Assembly: GCA_002329365.1 (NCBI GenBank) | Contig: DCUB01000034.1 | Location: 1-64,000, forward strand | Length of the DNA stretch: 64,000 bases | Source: Ruminococcaceae bacterium UBA1425 | GTDB taxonomy: Bacteria > Bacillota > Clostridia > Oscillospirales > Acutalibacteraceae | Reading direction: 5' to 3' | Shown: piece by piece, positions 34,154 through 45,500 of the stretch | How positions within the stretch are numbered: the first letter of the stretch is position 1 | How the letters are laid out: each line of letters opens with the position of its first letter | Notes under the pieces: model-generated | What the model saw: only the letters and a program-made list of their open reading frames with translations | Databases searched by the model: none | Told to the model about the DNA's origin: nothing | Translations under genes and position numbers: made by a program

Positions 34154-34171
34154 AATTTTTTGAAAAAAGTA

Positions 34172-34200
34172 TTGACATACCGTTATATATGTGTTAACAT
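34172..34200 (+). promoter_or_regulatory. Promoter of the 5S rRNA gene
   Basis: TTGACA (34172-34177), 17-bp spacer, TAACAT (34195-34200), about 35 bp before the start of the 5S rRNA. It makes this copy an independent unit. Confidence 0.7.
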
Positions 34201-34235
34201 TCATTCGTTATCTGGGAAACGCAACAGCGTTTTCA

Positions 34236-34351
34236 GTCGGTGTCAATGACGATGAGGGTCCACCCGTTCCCATCCCGAACACGGTAGTTAAGCTCATTCG
34301 TGCCGAAAATACTTGGCGGGAAGCTGCCCGGGAAGATAGGTCGATGCCGAC
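34236..34351 (+). rRNA. rrf: 5S ribosomal RNA, stand-alone copy
   Basis: A 116-nt gene. The core CCACCCGTTCCCATCCCGAAC and the loop AGTTAAGC are the conserved 5S sequences. The ends pair as helix I (GTCGGTGTC at 34236-34244 with GATGCCGAC at 34343-34351, with a G-U or similar mismatch allowed). It is preceded by its own promoter and followed by a strong terminator. There is no 16S, 23S or tRNA nearby, so it is not in a standard rRNA operon here. Confidence 0.95.
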
Positions 34352-34365
34352 ACTTATGAATTCGG

Positions 34366-34395
34366 CCGCCCAATAGGGCGGTTGTTTTCGTTTTT
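34366..34395 (+). terminator. Rho-independent terminator of the 5S rRNA gene
   Basis: Stem CCGCCC (34366-34371) / GGGCGG (34376-34381), 4-nt loop AATA, then TTGTTTTCGTTTTT. Confidence 0.85.
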
Positions 34396-34423
34396 ATGGG
34401 CTTTTCTCTGCGCGTGACGGTTC

Positions 34424-35125
34424 TTAAAGAACATCGCCGTTGTTGTACGTCATCGGCATGCCCGATTTCAGTATGTGGGACATGTCGCTGTAACACAGGC
34501 AGACGGGCGCACACACTCCGTCGTCGTCCGCTTTAAAGCGAAGCACAGTAACACCCGTGTGAGTAATGTCAAATGACGTCCAGAGCATCGGCGCGGGGAT
34601 GCGGAGCAAGTGCGACAGCCACGTCGTTCCGAAGCCGTGATGGCAGAAAACGGCGACGCGTTCGTCATTCGCCCTCTCGGCTGTATACAGATTGCCGTTC
34701 CTGCGGTAGCCGTGGCGGAGCAGGAATTCGTCCGAATTTTTTACAATCCTTAAATAGCATTCCTTAACGCGCAGGCCACGAAACACACTGTCCTCATACC
34801 ATCGGTCGCCGAGCTTGTGCCAGTTTGTTTCAAGCATCCGCCGCTCATATTTGCGGAACACCCAGTCTTCTCCGTTTTCGTCCGACACCGACATATCAAC
34901 CCACGAAAGCCACTCGCTTGTCCACTCCTCAAGCTGATAAGGTATGCCCGTCGTATCGCATGTAGGCTGCGCCGTGGCACGCGCCCTGCCCATAGGCGAC
35001 GAATATACTTTGTCAAAGCCCATGGCAAAACGGTCTTTTAGCGCCTGTGCCTGTGCGTATCCCTTTTCTGTCAGTGTGTCGGTTACATATATGGGGTCGC
35101 CGTGCCTGATAATGTATAAAAGCAT
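34424..35125 (-). CDS. Histidine phosphatase family protein
   Basis: A 233-residue member of the phosphoglycerate-mutase-like histidine phosphatase superfamily. The catalytic His is at the N-terminus in IIRHGDP (RHG motif). SSPMGRARATAQPTC is the typical second conserved region with its Arg, and FCHHGFG holds the second catalytic His. Such enzymes remove phosphate from small molecules or phosphosugars in the cytosol. The ATG at 35125 has GGAGGAAA upstream. A longer frame, from 35173, starts inside the palindromic repeat and lacks a ribosome-binding site. The gene runs toward the 5S terminator. A palindrome of the window's main repeat class (35150-35169) lies upstream. Confidence 0.9.
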   Translation of the reverse strand: MLLYIIRHGDPIYVTDTLTEKGYAQAQALKDRFAMGFDKVYSSPMGRARATAQPTCDTTGIPYQLEEWTSEWLSWVDMSVSDENGEDWVFRKYERRMLETNWHKLGDRWYEDSVFRGLRVKECYLRIVKNSDEFLLRHGYRRNGNLYTAERANDERVAVFCHHGFGTTWLSHLLRIPAPMLWTSFDITHTGVTVLRFKADDDGVCAPVCLCYSDMSHILKSGMPMTYNNGDVL

Positions 35126-35426
35126 TTGTTTCCTCCGTTGTATTTTCAGGGAACGCGCGAACGCGTTCCGCATTTTTATACTATGAACAATTTGAAGACC
35201 GTAGAAAAACGCGCGTAAGATTCAAACAAACACCCGGCAAAGACTACTGCCGCCTGAAGTGCTGCGCTGCTTTATTTTACAACACTTCGCCTTTAAAAGC
35301 AAGTGCGTCCACGGCGCGCACAATATACGGTTTACATAAAGGAAATTCCTGTTACAAATAACTCCATAGGCTTATAATTTTTTGTGGATTTTTTCGAGTA
35401 GTCTACGACGTTATTTATTTTTACTG
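35126..35426. other. Intergenic region upstream of the histidine phosphatase gene
   Basis: Holds one GGAACGCGC-GA-ACGCGTTCC palindrome (35150-35169) and a TATAAA-like minus-strand sequence at about 35178-35183 without a convincing -35. Otherwise I see no gene or site in the 300 bp. Confidence 0.5.
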
Positions 35427-35459
35427 AAAAACAAAGCGGCAGCTCTTGCTGCCGCTTTG
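35427..35459 (-). terminator. Terminator of the MgtC-type gene
   Basis: On the minus strand a perfect 12-bp stem CAAAGCGGCAGC / GCTGCCGCTTTG (35432-35443 and 35448-35459) with a 4-nt loop, followed by TTTTTCAG. It is about 16 bp after the stop codon. Confidence 0.85.
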
Positions 35460-35474
35460 AAATATTAAAAAGCC

Positions 35475-36296
35475 CTAATCAATATCGGCTGTTTCCTCTT
35501 CATCGTCAACTTCTTTTATCTCGGGCGCCTGCTTTTGCTTTTTATCCTTTTGATTCGTCGCTTCAAGCACCTGAAGGACATTGTCCTGCATTGCGAGATC
35601 CCTCAGAACAATAAGGAAGCTCATGCCGCTCGGCGTCTTGACCGTATAGCGCAGGTGGTATGCCATTTCACCCTCGACAAGACCGGGTATTTCTCCGAGG
35701 TATTCAAAATTTCTGATTTTTATTCTTCTCGGCATGCAATATGCCTCTATGTCCTTCATCGTGTCCTTTTTCCGGGTGACTATCATGTCAATCGTTCTCA
35801 GCTTGCTGGTTGAAAGGTAGTTGTTTTCAAGGTATTTTATTGTTACGTTTGAGATAAACACGGAAAGGATTACTATGATGCTTATCCAAAGATAGCCCAT
35901 ACCTATTGAAAAGCCGATACAGGCGGTAACCCAGAGCGTTGCCGCAGTTGTGATTCCCGTTACAATTGTGCCGTCCTTTGACTTCATAATGGCGCCCGCG
36001 CCGATGAAGCCGATGCCTGTTACAACTCCGGCGGCGATACGCGATATGTCAAGGTTTACGCGCCCCATTGAGTCGGCGTTGCCGGCAAGCGAAAACGCCG
36101 TATCGCGCGCCACGGCAAGAGCCATTTCGTTCGTAACAAGACCCGACAAAGCAGCTCCGATGCATACGAGCGCGTGTGTCTTCAGCCCTGCCGGATGGTG
36201 GCTTATCTCTCTTTCAAAACCGATAATCACCCCCGCAAGGAGCGCTACTCCTATTCTTATAGCTATATCCGCTACCGGTAAAAACTCTGGCTTCAT
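35475..36296 (-). CDS. MgtC/SapB family membrane protein
   Basis: A 273-residue protein. The first 150 residues form about four membrane helices with the MgtC signature GFEREISHHPAGLKTHALVCIGAALSG and GFIGAGAIMKSKDGTIVTGITTAATLWV. The C-terminal cytosolic domain is ACT-like and ends in a charged acidic tail. MgtC proteins affect magnesium homeostasis and, in some bacteria, regulate the F-type ATP synthase, but many relatives have unknown jobs. The ribosome-binding site is weak. It is separated by 182 bp from the giant surface protein gene and has its own terminator. No magnesium riboswitch was recognised upstream. Confidence 0.9.
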   Translation of the reverse strand: MKPEFLPVADIAIRIGVALLAGVIIGFEREISHHPAGLKTHALVCIGAALSGLVTNEMALAVARDTAFSLAGNADSMGRVNLDISRIAAGVVTGIGFIGAGAIMKSKDGTIVTGITTAATLWVTACIGFSIGMGYLWISIIVILSVFISNVTIKYLENNYLSTSKLRTIDMIVTRKKDTMKDIEAYCMPRRIKIRNFEYLGEIPGLVEGEMAYHLRYTVKTPSGMSFLIVLRDLAMQDNVLQVLEATNQKDKKQKQAPEIKEVDDEEETADID

Positions 36297-36420
36297 AATT
36301 AAGGGCTGTTAATCCGTCGTCGGCCGTGATACTCCGCCATCGGCAGAGTGATGCTTTGCATTTTTGCTAAACAACGAATTTTTTGCCACCTCACCCCTTA
36401 TTTTTTTGATGTTTGCGATT

Positions 36421-36446
36421 GCCCGCAGGCCGTTTGACCTGCGGGC
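36421..36446 (-). terminator. Hairpin downstream of the giant gene, possible terminator
   Basis: A 9-bp stem GCCCGCAGG (36421-36429) / CCTGCGGGC (36438-36446), about 33 bp past the giant gene's stop codon. No T-run follows on the minus strand, so it is not a canonical intrinsic terminator; it may end or protect the transcript. Confidence 0.4.
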
Positions 36447-36478
36447 ATAATTTGTTGTTTTGCTGATGTTTTATTTAG

Positions 36479-39400
36479 TTAATCAGCCGGTGTTGTAAGC
36501 ACGGACCAGGTGCTGCTGTAGATGAGAACCTCGTTATTCTGCGCGTCTTTGCAGACCATGTACATTCTTCCGGCTCTCGTCGCACCGGGCGCCACGCCGT
36601 TGACGTTAATCTTGAACTGTCCCTGCTCCGTCAGCGACTCGCCCTTTATCTTGACGGTGTTCACTCCGTTTATCGAACCGCCTATCACAAAGTTCTCGTC
36701 AGTGTAATATTCGGACGGCTGATTTGAAAGCACCAGACCAAACTCGACAAGAGTATAGCCCGCTGGAATTGTAAGCTTTCCGGAGTACGCAAGGCTGTAT
36801 TTGCCGTTGACTGTTGTGATGTGCGAAGCGCTGGCGGGATCCATCACGATCGAAGGCTGAACCGCAACCGACTCGTCGGTATAGACCGCCGTAAGAGTTA
36901 CGTCTGCCGTGGCATAGAACATGTATACCTCGTCATAGCTGACAATACTGCCGTCGGCTCCTCCGCTTGCCCAGTATGCGAACACCTTGCCTTCCGGCGC
37001 CTTGTTTGCAATCGCAATAACCTGGGTATACGGGCTGACCTTTACCGTATCCTTGCCGTTAACCGTTCCGTTGTTTACCGTAACGGTATTGTACGCCGTC
37101 GACTCCACAAAGTATGCGGTGATTGTTACATCGTCGTAAATCTCGGCTGTGTAGCTGCCGTCGAGCGGGGTTACCGTTCCGGCCGAATCGGTCAGGGTAA
37201 GCGAGCTAAGCTCGTATCCGGAATATGTGATGATTTTAACCTGTACGTTCGAGCCGCCCGGTATCAAGAGCTTACCGCCCTGCGGCGCGACAAATTGATT
37301 GTTTACATAGGTTCTTATGGAGCCGCCCTTTGTCGACTTCAGGGTGATGTTGTAATCCCTGTTCGGGCGTGTAAACAGATTTACCGTATAGACTTCGTTC
37401 AGCGTGAAGGAGTAGCTGATGTTTACGTTATTGCCTGCTTTGACTTCCTCAATCTCCCTGTTTTCGACAGTAAGCTCTGAGTTCGGTTCAAGCGTGTTTC
37501 CTCCCGCCTCGTCTGCGTCTGCGGTTTCAATCGTCATTACACTAAGCTCGGTGTCTACCGGCGGCGCCTCTGCAGTTCCTGTTTCATTCTGAAGATCCTC
37601 CGGTTCGACCCCTTCGTCGAAGTCCTCCGGAGTTGTCGGCTGATAGTTCTGCGGCATGTACTCGTCGCAGATCGTAATAGTGAACCGTCCCTCGGAATCG
37701 CACCTTATCACCGTAGAATTATTGATGCCCGCATGGTCCTCGACATAGAGGACATACATTCCGGAATTGAGATTCGGGTCAAGCCCTGTGACAGTAAGCG
37801 TGTTGTCAGCTACATTCCATGAATAGTCGACAACTGTCGCGGAATACGGCTGGACGTTAACAAGATGTCTTGTATCTAACTTTGTGTAAGTGAGAATCTT
37901 GATGTGCTTAATTGTGGCTCCGCCGTACTCGTTGACTGTAATGGATCCGGTTACAATGTTGGTAAATGTCGGACTTGACTTGTCAAGATAATCCCTGCGT
38001 ACAACGCTTGTAAACTCGTTGCCCCAACGGTCGGCAAGATGGACATATACAAGCGTATGTTCTCTGGTCGGTGCGGGACAATATGTCTGCATGAATGACG
38101 CGTTGGCCTGCGGCCAGATATAGTACTCTCCCGGAACCTGATGAATGGTAGGATTTTTCAGCATCGCCGCGGTCATTGCTCCGCTTTCAAGCTTTGCCTT
38201 GATCTCGGCGTTTGCCAGCGCTGTCGCAGCCCTGCCCGCAAGCTTCGTCGCCTCCGCTTCGGTTGCTCCGCCGCTCTTCGCCTGGTCGTAGACCTCGAAA
38301 TACTTTGCGACAACCTCGCTGTCGCTCGGAACCATCTGATAGAAGTTGCCGAGGTTTGTCTGGCCGAACTGCGGGTCATTTGCGACGTACTTGGTTGCAA
38401 GCTCCGCATCGGGAACTGTAAGAAGAAGCTCGTCGTTCGTCGCGCCGCCGCTGATTCTGTAGAGATAATCAACCGTCTGGAATTTCTTTTCCGCCGAGTA
38501 CTTTGTATAGCACTGGAGATAGCCGCCCGGCTGATTGGTACCCTCAATCTGTCCGCCGCAATCGGTGCCGTCGAATCCCGTTACATTCTTGTATTCGACA
38601 TAGATTGTAACAGTGTTGTTCGGCGTAATATCTGCGTTGGTTGATGTGGCTATGCTTGAGCCCGTGGCAAAGCTGCCGTATTCGCCTGCACCAGCAAGCG
38701 ACGTCTGTGAAGCGACAAGGCTCTCGTACGAATCGTCGTAAGCCGTGATTGTATAGAGCGCGTACTGCTTGTTGCCGCTGAAGATTTTGTCGAAGGTAGG
38801 TCTGAGAACGATATATTGCGACTGCCCGTAGTACTCGTAACCGCTCTTGCCTCCGCAGGCGCTGCCGGCGTATATATACTTCGACGCGTACGGCGAGCTT
38901 ACTGTCATGTCAAGAATCTCATAGTCGTTGCTTCTGTCGGTGGCGGTTTCCGGTGTGTCGCTTGTGTACTGCATCCAGCCGCTGAGAACCGTACCGGTTC
39001 TTGTGCGCTTCTGGCCGGATGCGTTTGTTCCGACGGTGTCTATCTGTGCCATTGTCGGATATGACACACGCCCGTTTGTACCGGCGACGTCGGCAATGTT
39101 GACGAGTATCAGCGGCGACTCGTTGTTTGTGTAGCAGTAGTATGTGTAGTGTGCCTTACCGGGAAATACATAGGATATGTCGCCGAGGCTCTCCACCTGA
39201 CTGATAAGCGTCGTTTCGTTATATTGACCTTCATCGTCAAGATACCTTCCGAACGCCGGATCATTCAGCTCTGAAAGCTGCTTATCCTTTGTTTCAAAGA
39301 CATTGATTTTCGGGCCTGCGCCGTCGTTCGCTATTATGCTCTGCTCAAGCTCTTCATAGGCGGATGTTATTGCCGCCTTGTACGTCAATACTTCAAGCTG

Positions 39401-39545
39401 GTTAAGAGCGTGATCCTCTCCGAACAACTCGACAAGCTCATCGTCGAGCGCCTCAATAGCGGCTTCGTCGTAGTGGTTGAGGTTGATTTCCTGAGCGTCG
39501 CTAATCGTGGTTTCAAACACCTCGATGTCGTTCCCGGTTGCCGCC
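36479..39545 (-). other. Non-repeat C-terminal part of the giant protein
   Basis: About residues 6610-7630. Contains segments such as TRTGTVLSGWMQYTSD and AYDDSYESLVASQTSL, then an acidic Pro/Glu-rich linker (near 37600), then two divergent beta modules (NRDYNITLKSTKGGSIRTYV, near 37350, and FAYWASGGADGSIV, near 36970) and a terminal Ig-like domain ending WSVLTTPAD. No cell-wall sorting or anchoring motif is seen. Confidence 0.65.
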
Positions 39546-42500
39546 CACTTGGCATACACGGTACGGTCGCCCGTCGTTAATACAAGCGAGTTTGTCGTTA
39601 CAAGCGTGCCGTAGGTCACGTTGCCAAGCTCATCTTCTGTTCCGTTATACCAGCCGAGGAACTGGAAGGACACTTCGGCGCCGCCGTCGAATGTGAGCGA
39701 AAGCGTCGGATCTGACGGCCAGTAGTTTTCAACCGGTGTTGCGGATATCGACGGACCGGACAAGAACGTACTGCCGAAGCTTATTGTCTTCTTGTTCGGC
39801 TCGCCCGACAGCAGGCTGCCCAATGTCGGGTCGAAGGTCAGCGTATAGTTGCCTATGATCCACTGCGCGTAAAGCGTTACGGTTGCTCCGTTTGCGGACG
39901 CAAGGTTGCTTACCTCCTGATTCTCGTTGTAGGCTGTGCCGCTTCCGTCAGCCGCCGTGTTCCAGCTTGAGAACACCTTGCCCTCCGGCGCGGTGAACTC
40001 GTTTTCGGGAAGCTCAACGGGCACATCGTAGGTTGCGGGAATCGAACTCATGCTTCCGGTACCGCCGTTTGCGTTGAACGCAATGGTATAGGTGTTTGCG
40101 GTGTATATAGCCTTAGCCGTTACGTCGCTGTCGCCGACTGTAATAATTGTGCCGTAGCTTATCGTTGCGGGAATTGTGGCTCCCGGAGCCGAAATAGCGG
40201 TCCAGTGACTGAACGTGTAACCGAGCTTCGTAGGCGATGCCTGACCTTCCGGTATGGTGAAGTTCTCACCGAATTCCACGTCGTAAGTCGTTACTGCTGT
40301 TCCGTTGTCGGGGTCAATTGTCAGCACATAGGATATCTCATCCCAGACTGCGTACAGTGTGACGGTGACGTTGTGCTGCTCGGTTACGGCGTTTGTGCTG
40401 CCGATTTCGGCACCGTCAACATATTCAACCGTGCCCGAAGCCGACAAGGACCATCCGATGAAGGTGTAGCCCGCTCTTGAATAAGTGTTTAAGCTTAACG
40501 CCTGAGTGACATTGTAGGTAAAGTACTGGGTTTCCATAGCAGTACCCGAGCCGCCGTTTGCGCTAAACGCCACCCTGTATTGGTTGATTGCAAAGTTCGC
40601 CTTTAATGTCAGGTTGTTTGCGGGCATTGAGAAGCTCGTTTCGCTGAGCGTCGGGTCTGTGATGGATGCGCTGCCCGAACCCGGAACGATTGACCACTCT
40701 ACGAAATGGTAGCCCGTGTTCGCAACAGCCTTGAGATAAACCGTGTCGTTATAATGGACGCTGCCCATTGTTACGCCTGTAGTCTGGCCGGTCCATGTTG
40801 CCGTGGCGGTGCCGTACGCGCCGCTTTCAACCGTGAGTGTAAGCGTGTAGGAGTTCGCGCTCCACTGAGCGTAAAGGACTATCGAATTATCGCCCGTTAC
40901 GCCTTCGCAAAGGTTCACGACAAGCTGTCCGTTCTGGTATGTTGTTCCCGTGCCGTCCGCCTTCGTGTTCCAGCCGTCAAAGTTAAGTCCTGACACTGCC
41001 GTAAAGGCGTTCGGTGTAAGAGATACCGCAACGTCATATGTGCAGATCATGTCGTTCATGCTGCCGCTTCCGCCGTTGGCGTTAAATGTTATCGTGTAGG
41101 TGTTTGCCACATACTGAGCCGTTACCGTTGTGTCTCCGTCGCCCATTACAAGGCTGTTGCCTCCGGTTATCGACGTCTGTACCGTTGCTGTTTCTGCCAT
41201 TTCGGTTACAGCCCATCCATTATAGGTGTAACCTCTCTTTGTAACGGTCGGGAGCATGTATGTCGCACCGTATGCGAGCGACTGCGTCGTCGTCGCGCTT
41301 TCGTTATCCGGGTCTATCGTCAGAGTGTATGTCTGCTTACTCCAGACAGCGTATATCGTAACGGTTGCTCCGTGTGTATTTGTAAGAGCGTTGTTGCTGT
41401 TTAACTCCGCTCCGTCCGCAAAGGATGCAACCGTGGCGTCCCCGGACAGTGCCCAGCCTAAGAACAGGTAGCCTGTTCTGACATAGCCGTTCGTTTTCAG
41501 GTTCTGTGGCGTGAAGTATGAGAATTCCTGGTTCGTCATTGTTCCGCCCGTAGCCTGGTTGCCGTTAAAGCTTACGGTGTAGGTGTTGACCGCAAAGAGT
41601 GCCTTGACCGTAACGTCGGCATCGGGCATAGTGAAGGTTGTCACCGCACTGTAAATATCTCCAAGCGTCGCGTTTTCTGTGATTACTTCCCATACTACGA
41701 AGTGGTAGCCCGTGTTGGCAACCGCAGAGAGACTTACGGTGGTGTTGTAGCTGACCGTGCCGGACGTTACCCCCGTAGACTGCCCTGCCCATGTTGCCGT
41801 TGCCGTACCGTATGCGCTCGGCTCGACGGTAATCGTCAGGTCGTTGCTGTTAAGCGTCCACTGGGCATACAGCGTAATGGAGGTGTTGCCCACCTCGCCG
41901 GTGCAGAGGCTGTTTACGGTTGCTCCTCCGCTGAAGCTTGTGCCGCTGCCGTTTGCCTGCGTATTCCATCCGGCGAAGGTATGACCCGTCCTTGTGAATC
42001 CGTTGGCGGAAAGCTGATAATCCTGACCGTAGTTCAGGTTTGTCATGCTTGCCGTCGCGCCGGATGTCGCTCCGTTGCCGTTGAAGTAGATGGAGTAGGT
42101 TCTCGGCGTCCATACGGCTGTTACCGTCGTGTCGCCGTCGCCCATTACAACCGTGCCGTACTCGTCAACTGTCGACTCCACCGTGGCGCTTTCGTCTGTC
42201 GATATCGTCCATTCGGAGAAGACGTAGCCCGTTCTCGTCGGCATTGTTAGGTTGTACTCGTCGTTATAGTTAAGCGTAATCTCCGTCGGCGTCGAACCGT
42301 CGTCAAGGTCTATGGTCAGCGTGTAGTCAATCTCGTCCCAGACAGCGTAAAGGATTATAAGATCGCCGTGCGTTGGTGTGAGCGCGTTTTCGCTGCCTAT
42401 TGACTGACCGTCGGTATATGACGGCGTTGTCGCGGTTTGTGATTTGGACCAGCCGAGGAATTCAAAGCCCGTCCTCGTGTAGGTGTTCAGAGAAAGGTTC

Positions 42501-45500
42501 TGGCTTGTGTGATATGAGAACAACTGGTCATCCATCTGCGTGCCTGAGCCTTCGTTCATATGGAACCTGACGGTGTAGGAGTTGACCGCAAAGCTTGCCT
42601 TGACCGTCACATCTGAGGCTGGCATGGTGAAGGTTGTCGTCGTGTTATTAATATTTCCGAGAGTCGCGTTTTCTGTGATTACTTCCCATTTGACAAAGTG
42701 GTAGCCGGTGTTCGCAAAAGCCGTAATGGTAACCGTATCGTTGTAGTTGACAGTGCCGGAGGTTACTCCCGCGGCCTGACCGGTCCATGTGGCGGTCGCC
42801 GTACCGTAGGTGCTCGGCTCGACTGTAAGTGTCAGACCGTAGCCGTTTATCGACCACTGAGCGTGGAGCGTTGTGTTGGCGGTAAGGTCGCAGGCCTTCG
42901 CGCTTGTGCCGTCGCCGTTATAGTACTTGGTGCCGCCGCTTGTCGCGGTGTAGTAACCGGTAAAGGTGTAGCCTGTTCTGGCAGGCGGCGTTATTGCGGG
43001 CATAGCCTGACCGTAGGTTGCCACAGTCGAGCCTGTTCCCGGAGTTGTCGCGTTGGGACTGCTGAAGGTTATCGTGTAGGTGTTTGCCTCAAAGCCCGCC
43101 TCGATTGTAACGTCGGCCGCTGGCATTGTAAACGTGGTGGATGCCGCGGAAGCGTTGGCAAGCGTTGCGCCGCCTTCGGTTACAGTCCACCCGGTGAAGT
43201 GGTAGCCCGTGTCTGCCGCGGCAGTAATGGCGATTTGGTCGTTATAATTGACCGCGGCACCGCCGCCTGTCGCGTCCGAAGTGATGTTTTCGGAGCTGCC
43301 CTTTATGACGGACGTTATCGAGCCGTTTTCACCGGCGGTTACGACGAGCGTATAGTCAATGGCAGACCAGACTGCGTACAGCGTTATTTCCTCACCGTCT
43401 TGCCAGCTGCCGTCGGCAAAGATCATGTCACCGTCATAATAATCGACGTATCCGCCCGGATAAGTTGCCCAGCCTAAGAACTCATAGCCTGTTTTTGTGA
43501 AGAAGTCGTTCACCGGAATGTTGAATACGTAGTCATCGTAGGTGAATGATTCGCTTTCCTTCGTGCCGCTGCCGCCGTACGCGTCAAAGCTTACAATGTA
43601 AGTGTTGACCGCGACTACAGGCTGAATTATAACTTCCGCAGCCGGCATTGTGAACACGCCTGTTTCGGAAATTTCAACCGTTGCATCGGATATGACATAC
43701 CACGAAACGAAGTGATATCCATCGTAATACATCAAGCAGTCCAACTGCATCTCCGTTCCGTATTTGACGGATGTGGCCTGCCCGTCATCGGGAGTAAGGT
43801 AATATTCGCCGCTCGTCGAATAAGCGGAAGGATAGGTGTAGTAGTAATCATCGTACATTATTGTAAGATCGTAGCCTTCGACCTCCCACTGTGCGTACAG
43901 CGTGACAGTCGCGCCGTCTACGGCGGTGAGGTTGCTTACCTCTTCGCCGTCGGTGAACGTTAGCATTTCATTTTCGCTTATCGTGAGCTCCCAGCCGACG
44001 AAGTAGTGGCCCGTCTTTGCCATTGTGCCTTCCTCGAAGAGTGTCAGGTAGTAGGACTCGCCGTACTCGCAGTCTGTCATAGGCGCCAGCGAGCCTGTTG
44101 CTCCCTCGCCTGCGTTGAAGGCAATGGTGTACTTAATGGGTGTCCACTGCGCCGTAACGGTAGCGTCGCCGTCGCCCATTGTAACAGAGTTGCCTGTAAC
44201 AGTAGACGCAACGGTGTATGTGCCGTCCATTTCGATAACCCAGCCGTTGAAGATATAGCCTGTTCTTGAGGGCTGTGACAGCGACTTCTGGGCGCCGAAT
44301 TGAACTTGTGTGGTTGTCTGTGTGCCGTTTGCGTTATCAATCGTCAGCGTATAGGAGTTTATGCTCCACACCGCGTACAACGGAACGATTACGTTGTGTG
44401 CCGTTGTAAGCGCGTTGCCATTTTCACTGCCGATTTCCTCGCAGTTATCGTATGCAACCTCAGACGAGCCTGCTGATGTCGCCCATCCGATAAAGGAGTG
44501 GCCCGTCTTTGAGAAGGCGTTGGCGTTGAGCGCCTCGTTGACGTTGTAAACAAAGTCCTGATTGCTCATGGAGCCGGTGGCGCCTGTGCCGCCGTGGAAT
44601 GATACATAGTAGGTGTTGATTTCAAACGATGCCGTTACAGTTAAGTTTGCCGCGGGCATCATGAATTTGTCATTTACGATCGTCACTCCGCTGGGGTTAA
44701 CCGTCCAGCCTGTGAAGTGGTAGCCTGTGTTGTTGGATGCGGCAATTGTTACTTCAGCGTTGTAAGGCACGCTGCCTGAGGATACCGGCGTTGTCTGACC
44801 GCTCCATTTCGCCGTTGCTGTGCCGTTTGTTGCCGCCATCGTCAGCGAGTAGCTGTTTACGCTCCACTGCGCGTAAAGAGTTCTGCTGAAATCTCCGTTT
44901 TCGCAGGTGCAGACGCTTGTAACCTGCTGCCCGTCTGTATAGGATGTTCCGCTGCCGTTCGCGGCCGTGTTCCAACCCGCGAACGAGTGGCCCGTAGGCG
45001 GTGTGAACGCGTTGGTTGTGAGCGTGTATGTCTGACCGTAGTTCAGATTCGTCATGCTCGCCATCGTACCCGAACCGCCGTTGCTGTCGAACACTATAGA
45101 GTATTGCTTCGGCGTCCATGAAGCCTGAACTACAGCGTTACCGGCGCCCATAGTAAATGTGAAGCCGTTTGCAGCTATGGAGCTTTCGTCGCCCTGAACG
45201 CCGTTGTTTATCGCCGCGTCGGAGATTATTGACCAGCCCGCGAACGTGTAACCGGCTCTGGACAACGTTAAGCTCGCGCCCGTGCCGTTCGGCAGAACGT
45301 AGGTTGCGCCGAAGTTCAGAGGCACTGTTCTGATGGATGTCGGATTGTCTCCGGAGCTGAACGTACCGCCGTTCGGATCCATCTGAACGTTCAGTGTGTT
45401 GATTGTCCACACCGCGTAGAGTGTGACGTCATCGTATATTGCGAAGTTAAACGCACCGGTTTCTTGATCTGTCGCGTATGTCGAGTTCTCTACTATGGCT

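Noticed and set aside
36421..36446. Certain intrinsic terminator for the giant gene
   Set aside because: The stem is good, but no U-tract follows on the coding strand, so it is kept only as a low-confidence site.
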